Positions 31,188 through 39,564 of a stretch of 64,000 nucleotides of DNA are shown one piece after another. The number at the start of each line of letters is the position of its first letter. Within the stretch, counting starts at the first letter, position 1. The stretch covers positions 186,001-250,000 of the forward strand of contig CAJTGI010000006.1 in the NCBI GenBank assembly GCA_910575435.1. The letters run 5' to 3'. A model generated the notes under the pieces. That model was not told the origin of the DNA, searched no databases, and saw nothing but the letters and a program-made list of their open reading frames with translations. Origin of the DNA: Clostridiaceae bacterium. GTDB taxonomy: Bacteria > Bacillota > Clostridia > Lachnospirales > Lachnospiraceae. The position numbers and the translations under genes were made by a program.

Positions 31188-32732
31188 ATGGACAAGAAAA
31201 AAACGGCTGTTGAAGTTTACTTATCTACGGTATTTAAATGGGGGCTAATTATATTAGTTTGTGCTTGCATGTGTGCCACAGTTATGTTTAATACGGAAAA
31301 ACTGCTGGGATTATATACTACAGTACCGTGGGCTGCAACAATCGGTTTGGGCATCATGGATGTAACATTTGTTGTGATTGCAGCAATTATAATAAGATCG
31401 TCCTTTGATCAGGATGGTTATCTAAAAGAAGGCAGATTAAAGATTGGTAAAGCCTTTTCAGCAGTGGTGCTAGTTATTCAATGGAATTATTTATTATATA
31501 TGCTTCCCACAAGAACATTTTGGGGATTTCTATTCTTTTTCCTCATTTTGGTGGCTTTCTTTTTAGATATCAAGATGTTGATGGGATGCGGCTTTGCCTG
31601 TATGATTTCTCTGTTTATAGGCTGGTTTGTCAGAGGAACCGCTCTTCTTCCTGTAAAAGATGAATTATTCCTGACAGATGTCATCATGTGTCTGGTTGCA
31701 TTAACTTTATCTTTAATCGGATTGGCTATTTTTGTGTTCTTTGTTGCGCATTTTTTGGTAAATGCTAAGAAAGATGAATTGGAAAAGAACAATGAACATG
31801 TTACCAATGTACTCGTTGCCGTTCAGGAATTATCAGAAAAATTGCATGCGGCAGGTTTGACGCTTTCAAAGATTTCCGGCAATGAAAGCGCTTCTGCGCA
31901 AGAACTTGCAGCAACTAGCGAGCAATTAGTGGCTGGAAGCAATCTGCTAAGCGCTAAGACGGATGAAAGCATGGACAATCTTACCGAGTTGAATAAATGG
32001 GAGGACGTTGTTGCAGAAAATGTAGAAAAGGTAGAGGACACTTCCAAGAATCTTTTAGACCAATCAAAACAGAATGGGAAATTGTTGAATGATTTATCTC
32101 AAATTAACGGTGAGGTATCTCAATCCATGAGTGCTACGACAAGCATAACGGAAAAGTTATCAGAAGCTGTTCGGGAAATAGGAGTAACTTTAAATCTTAT
32201 TAGCGATATTTCATCATCTACTAATTTGCTGGCGTTAAATGCTTCCATTGAAGCCGCGCGAGCCGGGGAAGCAGGAAAGGGATTTGCCGTAGTTGCGTCG
32301 GAAGTTGGAAATCTCGCCAATAACACCCAGGAATCCTTAAAAGATGTTCAGGCGGTAATCGAGAGGGTTCAGAAAAATGTTGTTGATATTACTGCGCAGG
32401 TTGAAGAAAATTCTGCAAAGTTAGGAAAGCAAAATGAATATTTTGCGAATGTCTATAATGGAATGCAAGATATGACGGATTTGCTCAATATGTCCGTGCT
32501 TGCCATAAAAGCCATGGGAGATGCGCAGAGAGAGCAGTCAGAGGTTATTAAGAACACGGTATTGATTAATCGGGATATAGCAGATAATATTAGAAATGAA
32601 AATGAACAGTTTAGTGCGATAAGCGCGATGGCAGAAAGTAATGCGGGTGATACGGCAGAGGTTGCCACTCAGGCAAAAACCATAAATGATATGGTCGATG
32701 AGATGACACTGCTTTTAAAGAAAGATGAATAA
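31188..32732 (+). CDS. Methyl-accepting chemotaxis protein with polytopic membrane domain
   Basis: 514 residues. The first ~190 residues hold about six membrane helices with short loops and no large periplasmic sensor domain, so the ligand is probably sensed within the membrane or through another protein. The cytoplasmic part is a long coiled coil with the receptor tip: [28 protein letters not shown] is split over the conserved hairpin and binds CheA and CheW. No clear HAMP domain. ATG 31188 follows GGGAGG. Base composition is more AT-rich than the flanks. Confidence 0.88.
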   Translation: MDKKKTAVEVYLSTVFKWGLIILVCACMCATVMFNTEKLLGLYTTVPWAATIGLGIMDVTFVVIAAIIIRSSFDQDGYLKEGRLKIGKAFSAVVLVIQWNYLLYMLPTRTFWGFLFFFLILVAFFLDIKMLMGCGFACMISLFIGWFVRGTALLPVKDELFLTDVIMCLVALTLSLIGLAIFVFFVAHFLVNAKKDELEKNNEHVTNVLVAVQELSEKLHAAGLTLSKISGNESASAQELAATSEQLVAGSNLLSAKTDESMDNLTELNKWEDVVAENVEKVEDTSKNLLDQSKQNGKLLNDLSQINGEVSQSMSATTSITEKLSEAVREIGVTLNLISDISSSTNLLALNASIEAARAGEAGKGFAVVASEVGNLANNTQESLKDVQAVIERVQKNVVDITAQVEENSAKLGKQNEYFANVYNGMQDMTDLLNMSVLAIKAMGDAQREQSEVIKNTVLINRDIADNIRNENEQFSAISAMAESNAGDTAEVATQAKTINDMVDEMTLLLKKDE

Positions 32733-32739
32733 AGATACC

Positions 32740-32771
32740 AAGGGGGGCGATGATTTCGCCCCCTGTCCTTT
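32740..32771 (+). terminator. Probable terminator of the chemotaxis gene
   Basis: GGGGGGCGA pairs with TCGCCCCC over a short loop; the following T-run (TGTCCTTTT) is weak. Confidence 0.65.
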
Positions 32772-32789
32772 TATGGAAGAAAGAACTGA

Positions 32790-32818
32790 TTGACCGTAGC
32801 CGGGCTTAGTGTTAAAAT
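32790..32818 (+). promoter_or_regulatory. Promoter of the alcohol dehydrogenase gene
   Basis: TTGACC (32790-32795), 17-base spacer, TAAAAT (32813-32818). Confidence 0.75.
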
Positions 32819-32962
32819 GATTTTTGTAGTGAATTGTTTGACAGTTATGGATGTTATGTCGAAATAACTGACAAATGGCGGGGGCTGCCTGGCGTATGCT
32901 GGCGTGTTGCGCGCTAGATGGCCGGAGGCGGCAGAACATAGCGAAAAGGAGGATTTTGTATC

Positions 32963-34180
32963 ATGGCAAGGTTTACATTACCAAGAGATTTGTACCACGG
33001 CAAGGGTGCATTGGAGGCGTTGAAGGATTTCCAGGGAGAGAGAGCGATTATCTGCGTGGGCGGTGGCTCTATGAAAAGGAATGGCTTTTTGGACCGGGCG
33101 GTATCCTATCTGAAAGAGGCAGGGATGGAAGTGAAGATATTTGAGGGTATCGAGCCAGATCCGTCCGTTGATACCGTGATGAAGGGCGCGGAAGTTATGA
33201 TAGAGTTCCAGCCCGATTGGATTATTGCCATGGGAGGTGGTTCTCCCATTGATGCGGCTAAGGCAATGTGGATCAAATATGAATACCCAGATACCACATT
33301 TGAAGATATGTGCAAGGTCTTTGGATTGCCCAAACTTCGCACGAAGGCTCATTTCTGCGCTATTTCTTCCACATCAGGCACCGCTACGGAGGTGACGGCA
33401 TTTTCCATTATTACAGATTATAATAAGGGAATCAAATATCCCATTGCAGATTTCGAGATTACGCCGGATGTGGCCATCGTTGATCCGGATCTGGCAGAGA
33501 CGATGCCGCAGAAATTGGTGGCGCACACTGGCATGGATGCTATGACCCATTCCGTGGAGGCATATGTTTCCACAGCAAATTGTGACTATACAGATCCCTT
33601 GGCTCTGCACTCTATTAAGATGATTCAGAGAGATTTGGTTGGCTCTTACAATGGGGATATGGAGAAGAGGGCCAGCATGCACAATGCCCAGTGTCTTGCG
33701 GGCATGGCATTTTCCAATGCATTGCTGGGAATCGTTCACTCTATGGCGCATAAGACGGGGGCGGCATTTGCGGATTACGGCGCGCATATTATCCACGGTG
33801 CTGCCAATGCCATGTATCTTCCCAAAGTCATTGCCTTTAATGCGAAGGACGAGACGGCTAAGAAGCGCTATGGCGAAATCGCTGATTTCATGAACTTGGG
33901 GGGGAGCAGTGACGATGAGAAGGTCAAACTTTTGATAGATTACCTTCGTGGCATGAATGATGATTTGAAGATTCCTCATTGCATTAAGAATTATGGCCCG
34001 GATAGCTATCCTACAGATCAGGGATTTGTTCCTGAGGAAGTATTTTTGGAGAGGCTTTCAGATATTGCTGCCAATGCGCTTCTGGATGCATGCACGGGTT
34101 CCAATCCTCGCCAGCCATCCCAGGAGGAGATGGAAAAACTTTTGAAATGCTGCTATTATGATACAGAGGTGGATTTCTAA
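32963..34180 (+). CDS. Iron-containing alcohol dehydrogenase
   Basis: Group III NAD(P)-dependent alcohol dehydrogenase, 405 residues, full length. Nucleotide site G-G-G-S-P-I-D-A-A-K near 91-100; iron ligands in G-M-D-A-M-T-H-S-V-E-A-Y (Asp, His) and H-S-M-A-H-K, H-I-I-H-G-A-A-N-A (His, His). Such enzymes reduce aldehydes to alcohols in clostridial fermentation, e.g. butanol or ethanol; the true substrate cannot be told. AAAAGGAGG precedes ATG 32963. Followed by a ferredoxin gene with its own promoter. Confidence 0.95.
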   Translation: MARFTLPRDLYHGKGALEALKDFQGERAIICVGGGSMKRNGFLDRAVSYLKEAGMEVKIFEGIEPDPSVDTVMKGAEVMIEFQPDWIIAMGGGSPIDAAKAMWIKYEYPDTTFEDMCKVFGLPKLRTKAHFCAISSTSGTATEVTAFSIITDYNKGIKYPIADFEITPDVAIVDPDLAETMPQKLVAHTGMDAMTHSVEAYVSTANCDYTDPLALHSIKMIQRDLVGSYNGDMEKRASMHNAQCLAGMAFSNALLGIVHSMAHKTGAAFADYGAHIIHGAANAMYLPKVIAFNAKDETAKKRYGEIADFMNLGGSSDDEKVKLLIDYLRGMNDDLKIPHCIKNYGPDSYPTDQGFVPEEVFLERLSDIAANALLDACTGSNPRQPSQEEMEKLLKCCYYDTEVDF

Positions 34181-34215
34181 CATACAATATTTTGGAATAT
34201 CTCGTGTATTTCCTC

Positions 34216-34244
34216 TTGTAAAATATGAAAAAGTGTATTAGAAT
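34216..34244 (+). promoter_or_regulatory. Promoter of the ferredoxin gene
   Basis: TTGTAA (34216-34221), 17-base spacer, TAGAAT (34239-34244). Confidence 0.75.
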
Positions 34245-34276
34245 AAATAATATCAAAAAAAGGAGGAAATAATACT

Positions 34277-34447
34277 ATGGCATATGTAATTGGCGATGAG
34301 TGCGTAAGCTGTGGCGCTTGTGCTGGCGGATGCCCGGTGGGTGCAATCTCCGAGGGAGATTCTCATTTCGAGATTGATGCTGATACATGTATCGATTGCG
34401 GCGCATGCGCTGGAACCTGCCCTTCAGGTGCAATCTCAGAGGGTTAA
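34277..34447 (+). CDS. Clostridial-type 2[4Fe-4S] ferredoxin
   Basis: 56-residue electron carrier. Two internal repeats, each C-x-x-C-G-x-C-x-x-x-C-P: first C-V-S-C-G-A-C-A-G-G-C-P, second C-I-D-C-G-A-C-A-G-T-C-P. These eight cysteines hold two [4Fe-4S] clusters used with pyruvate:ferredoxin oxidoreductase and hydrogenase. Start M-A-Y-V-I with AGGAGGAA upstream. Close to the alcohol dehydrogenase gene, fitting a fermentative electron flow. Confidence 0.97.
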   Translation: MAYVIGDECVSCGACAGGCPVGAISEGDSHFEIDADTCIDCGACAGTCPSGAISEG

Positions 34448-34536
34448 TATTCATCATGAAAGATAAGGCTGCTGAATCGAGGGCGAATTATCGCCTCGTA
34501 GTAGGTAGCTTTTCTTACTGTTTAGGAGGCTTCAAG

Positions 34537-34743
34537 ATGGATGCAAGAGTAAATAAAGAGATGGTAATTGCGGATATGCTTCAGATTGATCCGGGCATCG
34601 CCGCTATTCTCATGGCATCAGGCATGCACTGCGTAGGCTGCCCATCGGCCCAGGGAGAAAGCCTGGAAGAAGCGGCGATGGTGCATGGGCTGGATGCGGA
34701 AGAGCTGGTATCTAGCGTGAATCAGTATTTGGAAAAGAAATAA
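34537..34743 (+). CDS. DUF1858 protein (hybrid-cluster-associated redox disulfide type)
   Basis: 68 residues. The core reads M-V-I-A-D-M-L-Q-I-D-P-G-I-A-A-I-L-M-A-S-G-M-H-C-V-G-C-P: the C-x-x-C after Gly-Met-His is the mark of the DUF1858 group, thought to act in redox or Fe-S chemistry. ATG 34537 follows AGGAGG; an in-frame upstream extension would overlap the ferredoxin gene and lacks support. It is the last gene before a strong terminator, so probably one transcript with the ferredoxin. Confidence 0.85.
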   Translation: MDARVNKEMVIADMLQIDPGIAAILMASGMHCVGCPSAQGESLEEAAMVHGLDAEELVSSVNQYLEKK

Positions 34744-34755
34744 TACTGGAATGTT

Positions 34756-34804
34756 AAAAAGGGAATGCGTTAATATCCGAAGGATATTTTGCATTCCCTT
34801 TTTT
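34756..34804 (+). terminator. Strong intrinsic terminator after the DUF1858 gene
   Basis: Outer stem AAAAAGGGAATGC/GCATTCCCTTTTTT with an inner AATATCC/GGATATT hairpin. Confidence 0.92.
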
Positions 34805-34838
34805 GCTACATAGGAAAGTTCTCGGCATTTTCAGCGTG

Positions 34839-34860
34839 AAGAACGCCGGTTTTGCATTCG
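34839..34860 (-). terminator. Hairpin element downstream of mecA
   Basis: Read on the minus strand it is GAATGCAAAACCGGCGTTC, almost the same as the element behind glmS (55868-55890). It starts immediately after the mecA stop and may serve as its terminator. Confidence 0.5.
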
Positions 34861-35715
34861 TTATAAATTTGCCAAAACTGAAATAGCATTTTTGGCAATA
34901 AACTTTTGGTAATGCTCTTGCAGGTAAAATTGGGTAATGGCTGAATTTTTTACTGGGGAGCCATATTCATGCATAATGTTGCAAACTCTGCCAAATTCCT
35001 CTGCCGGATGCTTGGAACGGTGCAGCAGAAGATAAAAGATTCCCTGGCTGTCATCTTTGTAAAGGGTGTTTTCGCCGCAGTAGATTGGATGGATATGTTC
35101 TGCCAACTGGCTGACGGCTTCCAGATTTGGAAAAGAAAAGATAACAACCACGTCCCGGTAATTTTTTTCTGAGGATTGTTTCGGGCGGGGTTCCATTCCC
35201 AAAGCTTCTGGCAGGGAGATGAAATCGTTTTCCTGCTTTGTAGAAGATGGGACTGGCAGCTCATGGACGCTGTCGGTGGTCACGTCGTTGCTCGCGCTTC
35301 CCCAAAGTTTCTCGGGGTCCAATACTTCCTCTTTGGCTCCCATATAAATAAATTCATCTTCCTCCTCGTCGGCATAATCATCATAGTCGTCATAATCATA
35401 GCCTTCCTCTGCCATATCCCAATCTCCTTCTTCCGTGAAGGTGGAAAAGCGGGTATCCAGTTCGTCTGGTTCTTCCACCTTCGTAATTACTAGAATTAAA
35501 GCTTCTGGCAACAGGGGAATTGCCTCTATCATCAGCGGAATATCGTCAGCATCAAAGCCAAATTCATAAGAAGCCTGCTGCATCATATCCCGAAAAAGTG
35601 CTTTCGCCTTCGCTGTCCCATAGGCAAGCTCGCTGATACCGATCTCACGATCCTGCAGATCCTTTTGATTCAAGGTACACCGAATCTGTCTGTCATTTAT
35701 TTTCTCTATTCGCAT
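34861..35715 (-). CDS. mecA: Adaptor protein MecA
   Basis: 284 residues. In Bacillus, MecA delivers ComK and other substrates to the ClpCP protease and helps ClpC assemble. Seen: N-terminal M-R-I-E-K-I-N-D-x-Q-I-R-C-T-L (substrate-binding domain), the L-F-R-D-M-M-Q-Q-A and P-L-M-I-E-A-I-P pattern, a long acidic linker rich in Asp, Glu and Tyr, and the C-terminal ClpC-binding half ending Y-L-Q-E-H-Y-Q-K. GAAGGGAAG precedes the start on the minus strand. The role in competence is uncertain here; protein quality control is more general. Confidence 0.9.
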   Translation of the reverse strand: MRIEKINDRQIRCTLNQKDLQDREIGISELAYGTAKAKALFRDMMQQASYEFGFDADDIPLMIEAIPLLPEALILVITKVEEPDELDTRFSTFTEEGDWDMAEEGYDYDDYDDYADEEEDEFIYMGAKEEVLDPEKLWGSASNDVTTDSVHELPVPSSTKQENDFISLPEALGMEPRPKQSSEKNYRDVVVIFSFPNLEAVSQLAEHIHPIYCGENTLYKDDSQGIFYLLLHRSKHPAEEFGRVCNIMHEYGSPVKNSAITQFYLQEHYQKFIAKNAISVLANL

Positions 35716-35753
35716 AAGCTCACTTCCCTTCTATGGCCTGCTATATATTTCTA

Positions 35754-35925
35754 GTTACTAATCACAGCCGCTCATCCCTCGTGCCATAATCCCTTCTGCC
35801 TGGCGGCATAGGCTTGCGCTCCCTTTGGTGCGCGCCGAACAGACATGCGCCGGATGCCTAGCGCCTTATAATGGGATGGACAGCTTCCACAACTCATAGA
35901 GATGAGGAAAACTGTGAATGGTAAC
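35754..35925. repeat. Inverted-repeat element with GTTACTAATCACAG/CTGTGAATGGTAAC ends
   Basis: The 172-bp segment is bounded by inverted copies of the dispersed motif: GTTACTAATCACAG (35754-35767) and CTGTGAATGGTAAC (35912-35925). Its inside shares wording with the element at 26710-26898 (GCTCATC near the left end, GGGATG-AACAGC or GGGATGGACAGC near the right). It contains no reading frame. Confidence 0.65.
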
Positions 35926-36261
35926 ATTTATTTCAAAATATATGCCAGAAGAACCTTTTTCCGAATGGAAATGTTAGATTCTTCTATGTATAAATTATAA
36001 TTTAATAGGAATTAGAAGTCAACGCAAATAACGAACCTATCACTATCTTTTGTTAAAACGGAAAAATAAATACTAGAAGAATTTGAGAGTTTTGTGCAGT
36101 ATTTTGGAAATGTGTGAGAAATGTGTGAAAGTGGTCAAATCCATGGGTTTTCTCAATAAAAATAAAATTATATTTTAAGTAGTTTGCCAATGGAATTTGG
36201 GGAGTGGGTGTCATATAATCACTTCAGCGAACGAGTTCACACCAAAGGCAAGGGGGTGATT

Positions 36262-36312
36262 ATGAAGTTCAGACACGATTGGAATACATTCTATCTTATG
36301 CGTAAGGATTAG
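36262..36312 (+). CDS. Candidate 16-residue mini-ORF, with in-frame continuation past TAG
   Basis: ATG 36262 follows a strong AGGGGGTGA site and encodes 16 residues (M-K-F-R-H-D-W-N-T-F-Y-L-M-R-K-D) up to TAG. The frame stays open for another 18 codons (N-G-S-G-L-S-Q-K-G-F...) to TAA at 36367-36369. It may be a leader peptide, a tiny peptide gene, or a decayed small gene. No family recognised. Confidence 0.35.
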   Translation: MKFRHDWNTFYLMRKD

Positions 36313-36415
36313 AATGGTTCCGGCTTATCGCAAAAGGGATTCGTACTCGCTGTAAAGGATGGTCAATAACGTATCACAACTGTACCATGGCAAAAAATGA
36401 CAGGGAGGAAAGTGT

Positions 36416-36655
36416 ATGGAGGCAAAATCAGGCAATATCAAAAATCAAATGTATGACTGGCTTGTATCGGAGATATATCGCGCAGAGGAAGTTGGAATTC
36501 CAGTAGCAGTGGATGGCAAGGTATATTCTTCGCAGGATGCAGACAAACTAAATTTGATGATGGAGGACAGTTATTATATGAAAAGCTATGAGGGTGACCA
36601 AGGTGGAAAGATTGTCCGGATTGATTTTGACCATATTAATGAGTGTCTGAAGTGA
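36416..36655 (+). CDS. Hypothetical protein
   Basis: 79-residue, acidic, soluble-looking protein (starts M-E-A-K-S-G-N-I-K, ends D-H-I-N-E-C-L-K). No motif or family recognised. GGGAGGAAA precedes ATG 36416, giving good translation support. It lies alone after a long leader region containing the mini-ORF. Function unknown. Confidence 0.65.
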   Translation: MEAKSGNIKNQMYDWLVSEIYRAEEVGIPVAVDGKVYSSQDADKLNLMMEDSYYMKSYEGDQGGKIVRIDFDHINECLK

Positions 36656-36767
36656 AAGTTTTATCTTTAAGTATCTATTGATCAAGAAGTGAAATGATTG
36701 CGTATGATCTCTTTATGAAGATGTATGCGGGCTAATATGTAGTTCGAATCTACATACTCCTAAATTG

Positions 36768-36803
36768 GCAGGGGAGGTATTCCCGAATTTACCTTCCCTG
36801 CTG
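36768..36803 (+). terminator. Hairpin after the hypothetical gene
   Basis: GCAGGGGAGGTA pairs with TACCTTCCCTGC over about 10 bases. The stem is strong but has no clear T-run, so termination is tentative. A near-palindrome TATGTAG-TTCGAAT-CTACATA lies just upstream (about 36739-36759). Confidence 0.45.
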
Positions 36804-36810
36804 TTACTAT

Positions 36811-36839
36811 TTGCTCATAGAGGATAAACGTGTTATACT
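36811..36839 (+). promoter_or_regulatory. Promoter of the GH18 gene
   Basis: TTGCTC (36811-36816), 17-base spacer, TATACT (36834-36839). Flanked by two copies of the GTTACTATT motif (36803, 36850). Confidence 0.65.
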
Positions 36840-36901
36840 ATAAGTTAGTGTTACTATTCACAGTTGATACGTATTAATATGGAAGATGAGGGCATAGATA
36901 C

Positions 36902-38611
36902 ATGAAAGAAAAAAAGAAAATTTTGATACCATTGGCGGCAGGACTGCTCCTGCTGGGGATTCTGGGAGGAATTCTGCTCTATAGGAAAATGGCTCCAAAC
37001 AAGGAACATATGCCTCTCGAACGATATTTCCAGGCCAAGCAGGGGGAAATCACCCTGATTGTGGGAGATGAGATTTCTGAATCGAAGGGAATTTATCAAG
37101 ACAATCAGCTATATTTGGATCTTGATCTTGTGAAAGAGAAGTTCAATGATCGATTTTATTGGGATAAGAAGGAAAATCTATTGCTGTATGCTATGCCGAA
37201 CGCAGTATTGCGGACAGAACCGGGCAGCAAGGATTATTTAGAAAATAATAGCAGGACTACGTTGGAATATGAGATTGTCAAGGTAGATGGGGACAAGGTA
37301 TATGTGGCCGCAGATTATGTCAAACGCCATACTGCGCTGGAATATAAGATGGAGAAAGCGCCGGTGAGAGCCGTTATTTCCTATGAATTTGGAGGAATTG
37401 AAAAAGAATATGCCAAGACTGATTCAGAGTGCAAATTAAGGGTAAAGGGTAGCATTAAGAGTGAGATTTTGGTGGATTTGAAGGAGGATGCTGTTCTCCG
37501 GGTATTGGAGAGGAAGAATGAGGATACCGGCTTTTGCAGAGTTATGGAACCATCGGGGGTTATTGGTTACGTGAAAGCAAAAGATATGGGCAAGATTTAT
37601 AAAGAAAGCAAAAAGACGGATTTTCAAGAGGCAGAATATTCCCATATTCTGCGGAAAGAGAAAATCAGCCTTGTGTGGCATCAGGTGACAAACCAGGCAG
37701 CCAATGGACGGCTGCTGGAATTGCTTGACAAAACCAAAGGGGTAAATGTGGTTTGCCCTACATGGTTCGCAACGTCGGACAATAGAGGGGCTATTGATTC
37801 CCTTGCCAGCGATAACTATGTCAGCCAGGCGCATCGGGCGGGGGTGGAAGTATGGGGGTTATGCAATGACTTTAGCCCGAACATGAAGATTGGGAAAGTG
37901 CTGGAATCTACCAGCAGAAGGCAGAAGCTGGCGAAAAACTTAATCGCAGAGGCGATACGATATAGTTTGGATGGAATTAACATTGATTTTGAGAATGTGA
38001 AAAAGGATTCGGGGGAGGATTTTGTTCAGTTTATCAGGGAACTGGGCGTGTTGTGTAGAAATAATGGGATTGTACTATCTGTGGACAATTATCCGCCCAT
38101 GGAATACAATAAATATTACAACCGGGAGGAACAGGCAAACGTAGCAGATTATGTTATTACCATGGCATATGATGAGTTTTACTCTGGCTCCGAAGAAGCT
38201 GGCCCCGTATCTTCCTTGGGATATGTGCAGACTGCCACGAAGAAAATTATAGAGGAGGAGGCAGTGCCGGCAAAGCAGGCGATTATCGCCTTGCCGTTTT
38301 ATAGCAGACATTGGATGGAAAGGACGTCCAAAGGTGAGGCAAAACTTTCCTCGGAAGCTTGTTCCATGGAATATGCGGAGGAATTGGTGCAGGAATCCGG
38401 CAGTGGGAAAAATTGGGATGAGGAGACGCAGATGAACTATATCTCATGGACTGCGGCGAAAACCTTGCACAAATTGTGGATAGAGGATGGGGCATCCTTA
38501 GAGTTAAAGCTAAAGGCGGTCTCGGACGCAGATGTGGCAGGTGTGGCATTCTGGAAACTGGGTCTGGAAAAACAGGATATCTGGGATACCATTATCAAAT
38601 ATACAAAATAA
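36902..38611 (+). CDS. GH18-family glycosidase with SH3-like domain, membrane anchored
   Basis: 569 residues. An N-terminal hydrophobic helix (about 7-27) anchors or exports it; residues ~170-240 look like an SH3-type domain; the C-terminal ~320 form a GH18 barrel. The catalytic motif reads L-D-G-I-N-I-D-F-E with the acid Glu present; Asn replaces the first Asp of DxxDxDxE, as in many spore peptidoglycan hydrolases. Later marks: V-I-T-M-A-Y-D-E-F and I-A-L-P-F-Y-S-R. Action on peptidoglycan in sporulation or germination is inferred. Ribosome-binding site is weak. Confidence 0.85.
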   Translation: MKEKKKILIPLAAGLLLLGILGGILLYRKMAPNKEHMPLERYFQAKQGEITLIVGDEISESKGIYQDNQLYLDLDLVKEKFNDRFYWDKKENLLLYAMPNAVLRTEPGSKDYLENNSRTTLEYEIVKVDGDKVYVAADYVKRHTALEYKMEKAPVRAVISYEFGGIEKEYAKTDSECKLRVKGSIKSEILVDLKEDAVLRVLERKNEDTGFCRVMEPSGVIGYVKAKDMGKIYKESKKTDFQEAEYSHILRKEKISLVWHQVTNQAANGRLLELLDKTKGVNVVCPTWFATSDNRGAIDSLASDNYVSQAHRAGVEVWGLCNDFSPNMKIGKVLESTSRRQKLAKNLIAEAIRYSLDGINIDFENVKKDSGEDFVQFIRELGVLCRNNGIVLSVDNYPPMEYNKYYNREEQANVADYVITMAYDEFYSGSEEAGPVSSLGYVQTATKKIIEEEAVPAKQAIIALPFYSRHWMERTSKGEAKLSSEACSMEYAEELVQESGSGKNWDEETQMNYISWTAAKTLHKLWIEDGASLELKLKAVSDADVAGVAFWKLGLEKQDIWDTIIKYTK

Positions 38612-38811
38612 AAGAGGTTGTGGGATTAAATGGGGCGCAAGTCGAAAAGCAATCCGCAATATAAATGCGTCAGCATTTATTATATCATGAACTTCGTTCA
38701 TGATCTTGCCTGGCCCTCACAAGCAAGTTTGCTCGGTCCGCTTATCATTATATCATGAGAATGCCGAATTTAGCATAGGATACAGTAAAAAGGTATTTTG
38801 CGTGGTATTCT
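38612..38811. other. Intergenic region with hairpins and a 41-bp repeat
   Basis: Contains AAATGC/GCATTT and ATCATGAA/TTCATGAT hairpins and, at 38716-38756, an inverted copy of the 41-bp repeat at 59016-59056. No gene. Confidence 0.55.
38716..38756 (-). repeat. 41-bp dispersed repeat, inverted copy
   Basis: Its reverse complement matches 59016-59056 at 38 of 41 bases (shared core GATAAGCGGACCGAGC and CTTGCTTGTGAGG). Confidence 0.85.
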
Positions 38812-39564
38812 ATGAAAAAATGGTGGAGCAAGAAGTGTATTTTTGCATTGGCAGTTGTGTCATTGATTGTACTTGCAGGAGTATCGGTGGAATTTCATCG
38901 GGGAGTGCAGACCGCTGGAAACAAAAAGAGCCTTACCATCGTGGTTGACCCAGGGCATGGGGGCATTGATCCGGGCAAAGTGGGAATTAATGGATGTTAT
39001 GAGAAGGATGTGAATCTGGCGATTGGAAAGTTTCTTAAAGAGATTTTAGAAAAGAAAAAATGCCAGGTAATTATGACGAGGGAAACGGATGCTGGTCTTT
39101 ATGAGGAGACGGATTCCAATAAAAAGGTTTCTGACCTGCGCCGCAGGGTGGAGATGATGAATGCGCCAGAGGTGGACGTGGTGGTCAGCATTCATCAAAA
39201 TAGTTTTACCGGGGAGAGTTCCAAGGGAGCCCAGGTATTCTATCAGAGAACTTCCAGCCAGGGAGAGCAGATGGCGAAGGTGATTCAGGCTCAGCTCATT
39301 AGTTCCTTGGGAACATGGAATCACAGGCAGGCAAAGGCTAATGATTCTTATTTTCTGTTAAAGAAGACGGTCAAGCCCGCAGTGATTGTGGAGTGCGGCT
39401 TCCTTTCCAACAGTGAGGAGGCGGCAAAACTGTGCGATGAATCATATCAGCGACAGGTAGCATGGGCGATTGCCCAGGGTACTCTTACATATTTAGGAAG
39501 TCCGGGGGAAGATAGTCTGGAGGAGAAGCAAGATGAACACAGAGATACAGATTGTGAATCCTGA
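38812..39564 (+). CDS. cwlD: N-acetylmuramoyl-L-alanine amidase, CwlD-like (Amidase_3)
   Basis: Zinc amidase that cuts the glycan-peptide bond of peptidoglycan; CwlD makes muramic-delta-lactam in the spore cortex. 250 residues with an N-terminal hydrophobic anchor (about 9-26). Zinc ligands and catalytic Glu: D-P-G-H-G-G, Y-E-K-D, S-I-H-Q-N, and V-E-C-G-F-L-S-N. Length and anchor resemble CwlD, though other Amidase_3 enzymes are possible. It overlaps the following gene by 32 bases. Confidence 0.88.
   Translation: MKKWWSKKCIFALAVVSLIVLAGVSVEFHRGVQTAGNKKSLTIVVDPGHGGIDPGKVGINGCYEKDVNLAIGKFLKEILEKKKCQVIMTRETDAGLYEETDSNKKVSDLRRRVEMMNAPEVDVVVSIHQNSFTGESSKGAQVFYQRTSSQGEQMAKVIQAQLISSLGTWNHRQAKANDSYFLLKKTVKPAVIVECGFLSNSEEAAKLCDESYQRQVAWAIAQGTLTYLGSPGEDSLEEKQDEHRDTDCES

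Larger units (their letters stand above)
35716..36415. other. Long intergenic region with inverted-repeat element and a mini-ORF
   Basis: About 700 bases. It holds an inverted-repeat element (35754-35925), an AT-rich stretch (35940-36230), then a well-translated-looking 16-codon reading frame (36262-36312). No other gene was supported. Confidence 0.6.

Noticed and set aside
34387-34536. N-terminal extension of the DUF1858 protein
   Set aside because: It would overlap the ferredoxin gene in another frame; a good ribosome-binding site lies before ATG 34537.
36684-36762. tRNA-like 3' end: T-arm TGTAG-TTCGAAT-CTACA followed by TACTCCTA
   Set aside because: No matching 5' acceptor (AGGAGTA) and no good D-arm or 7-base anticodon loop upstream. 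The T-arm look comes from a near-palindrome.
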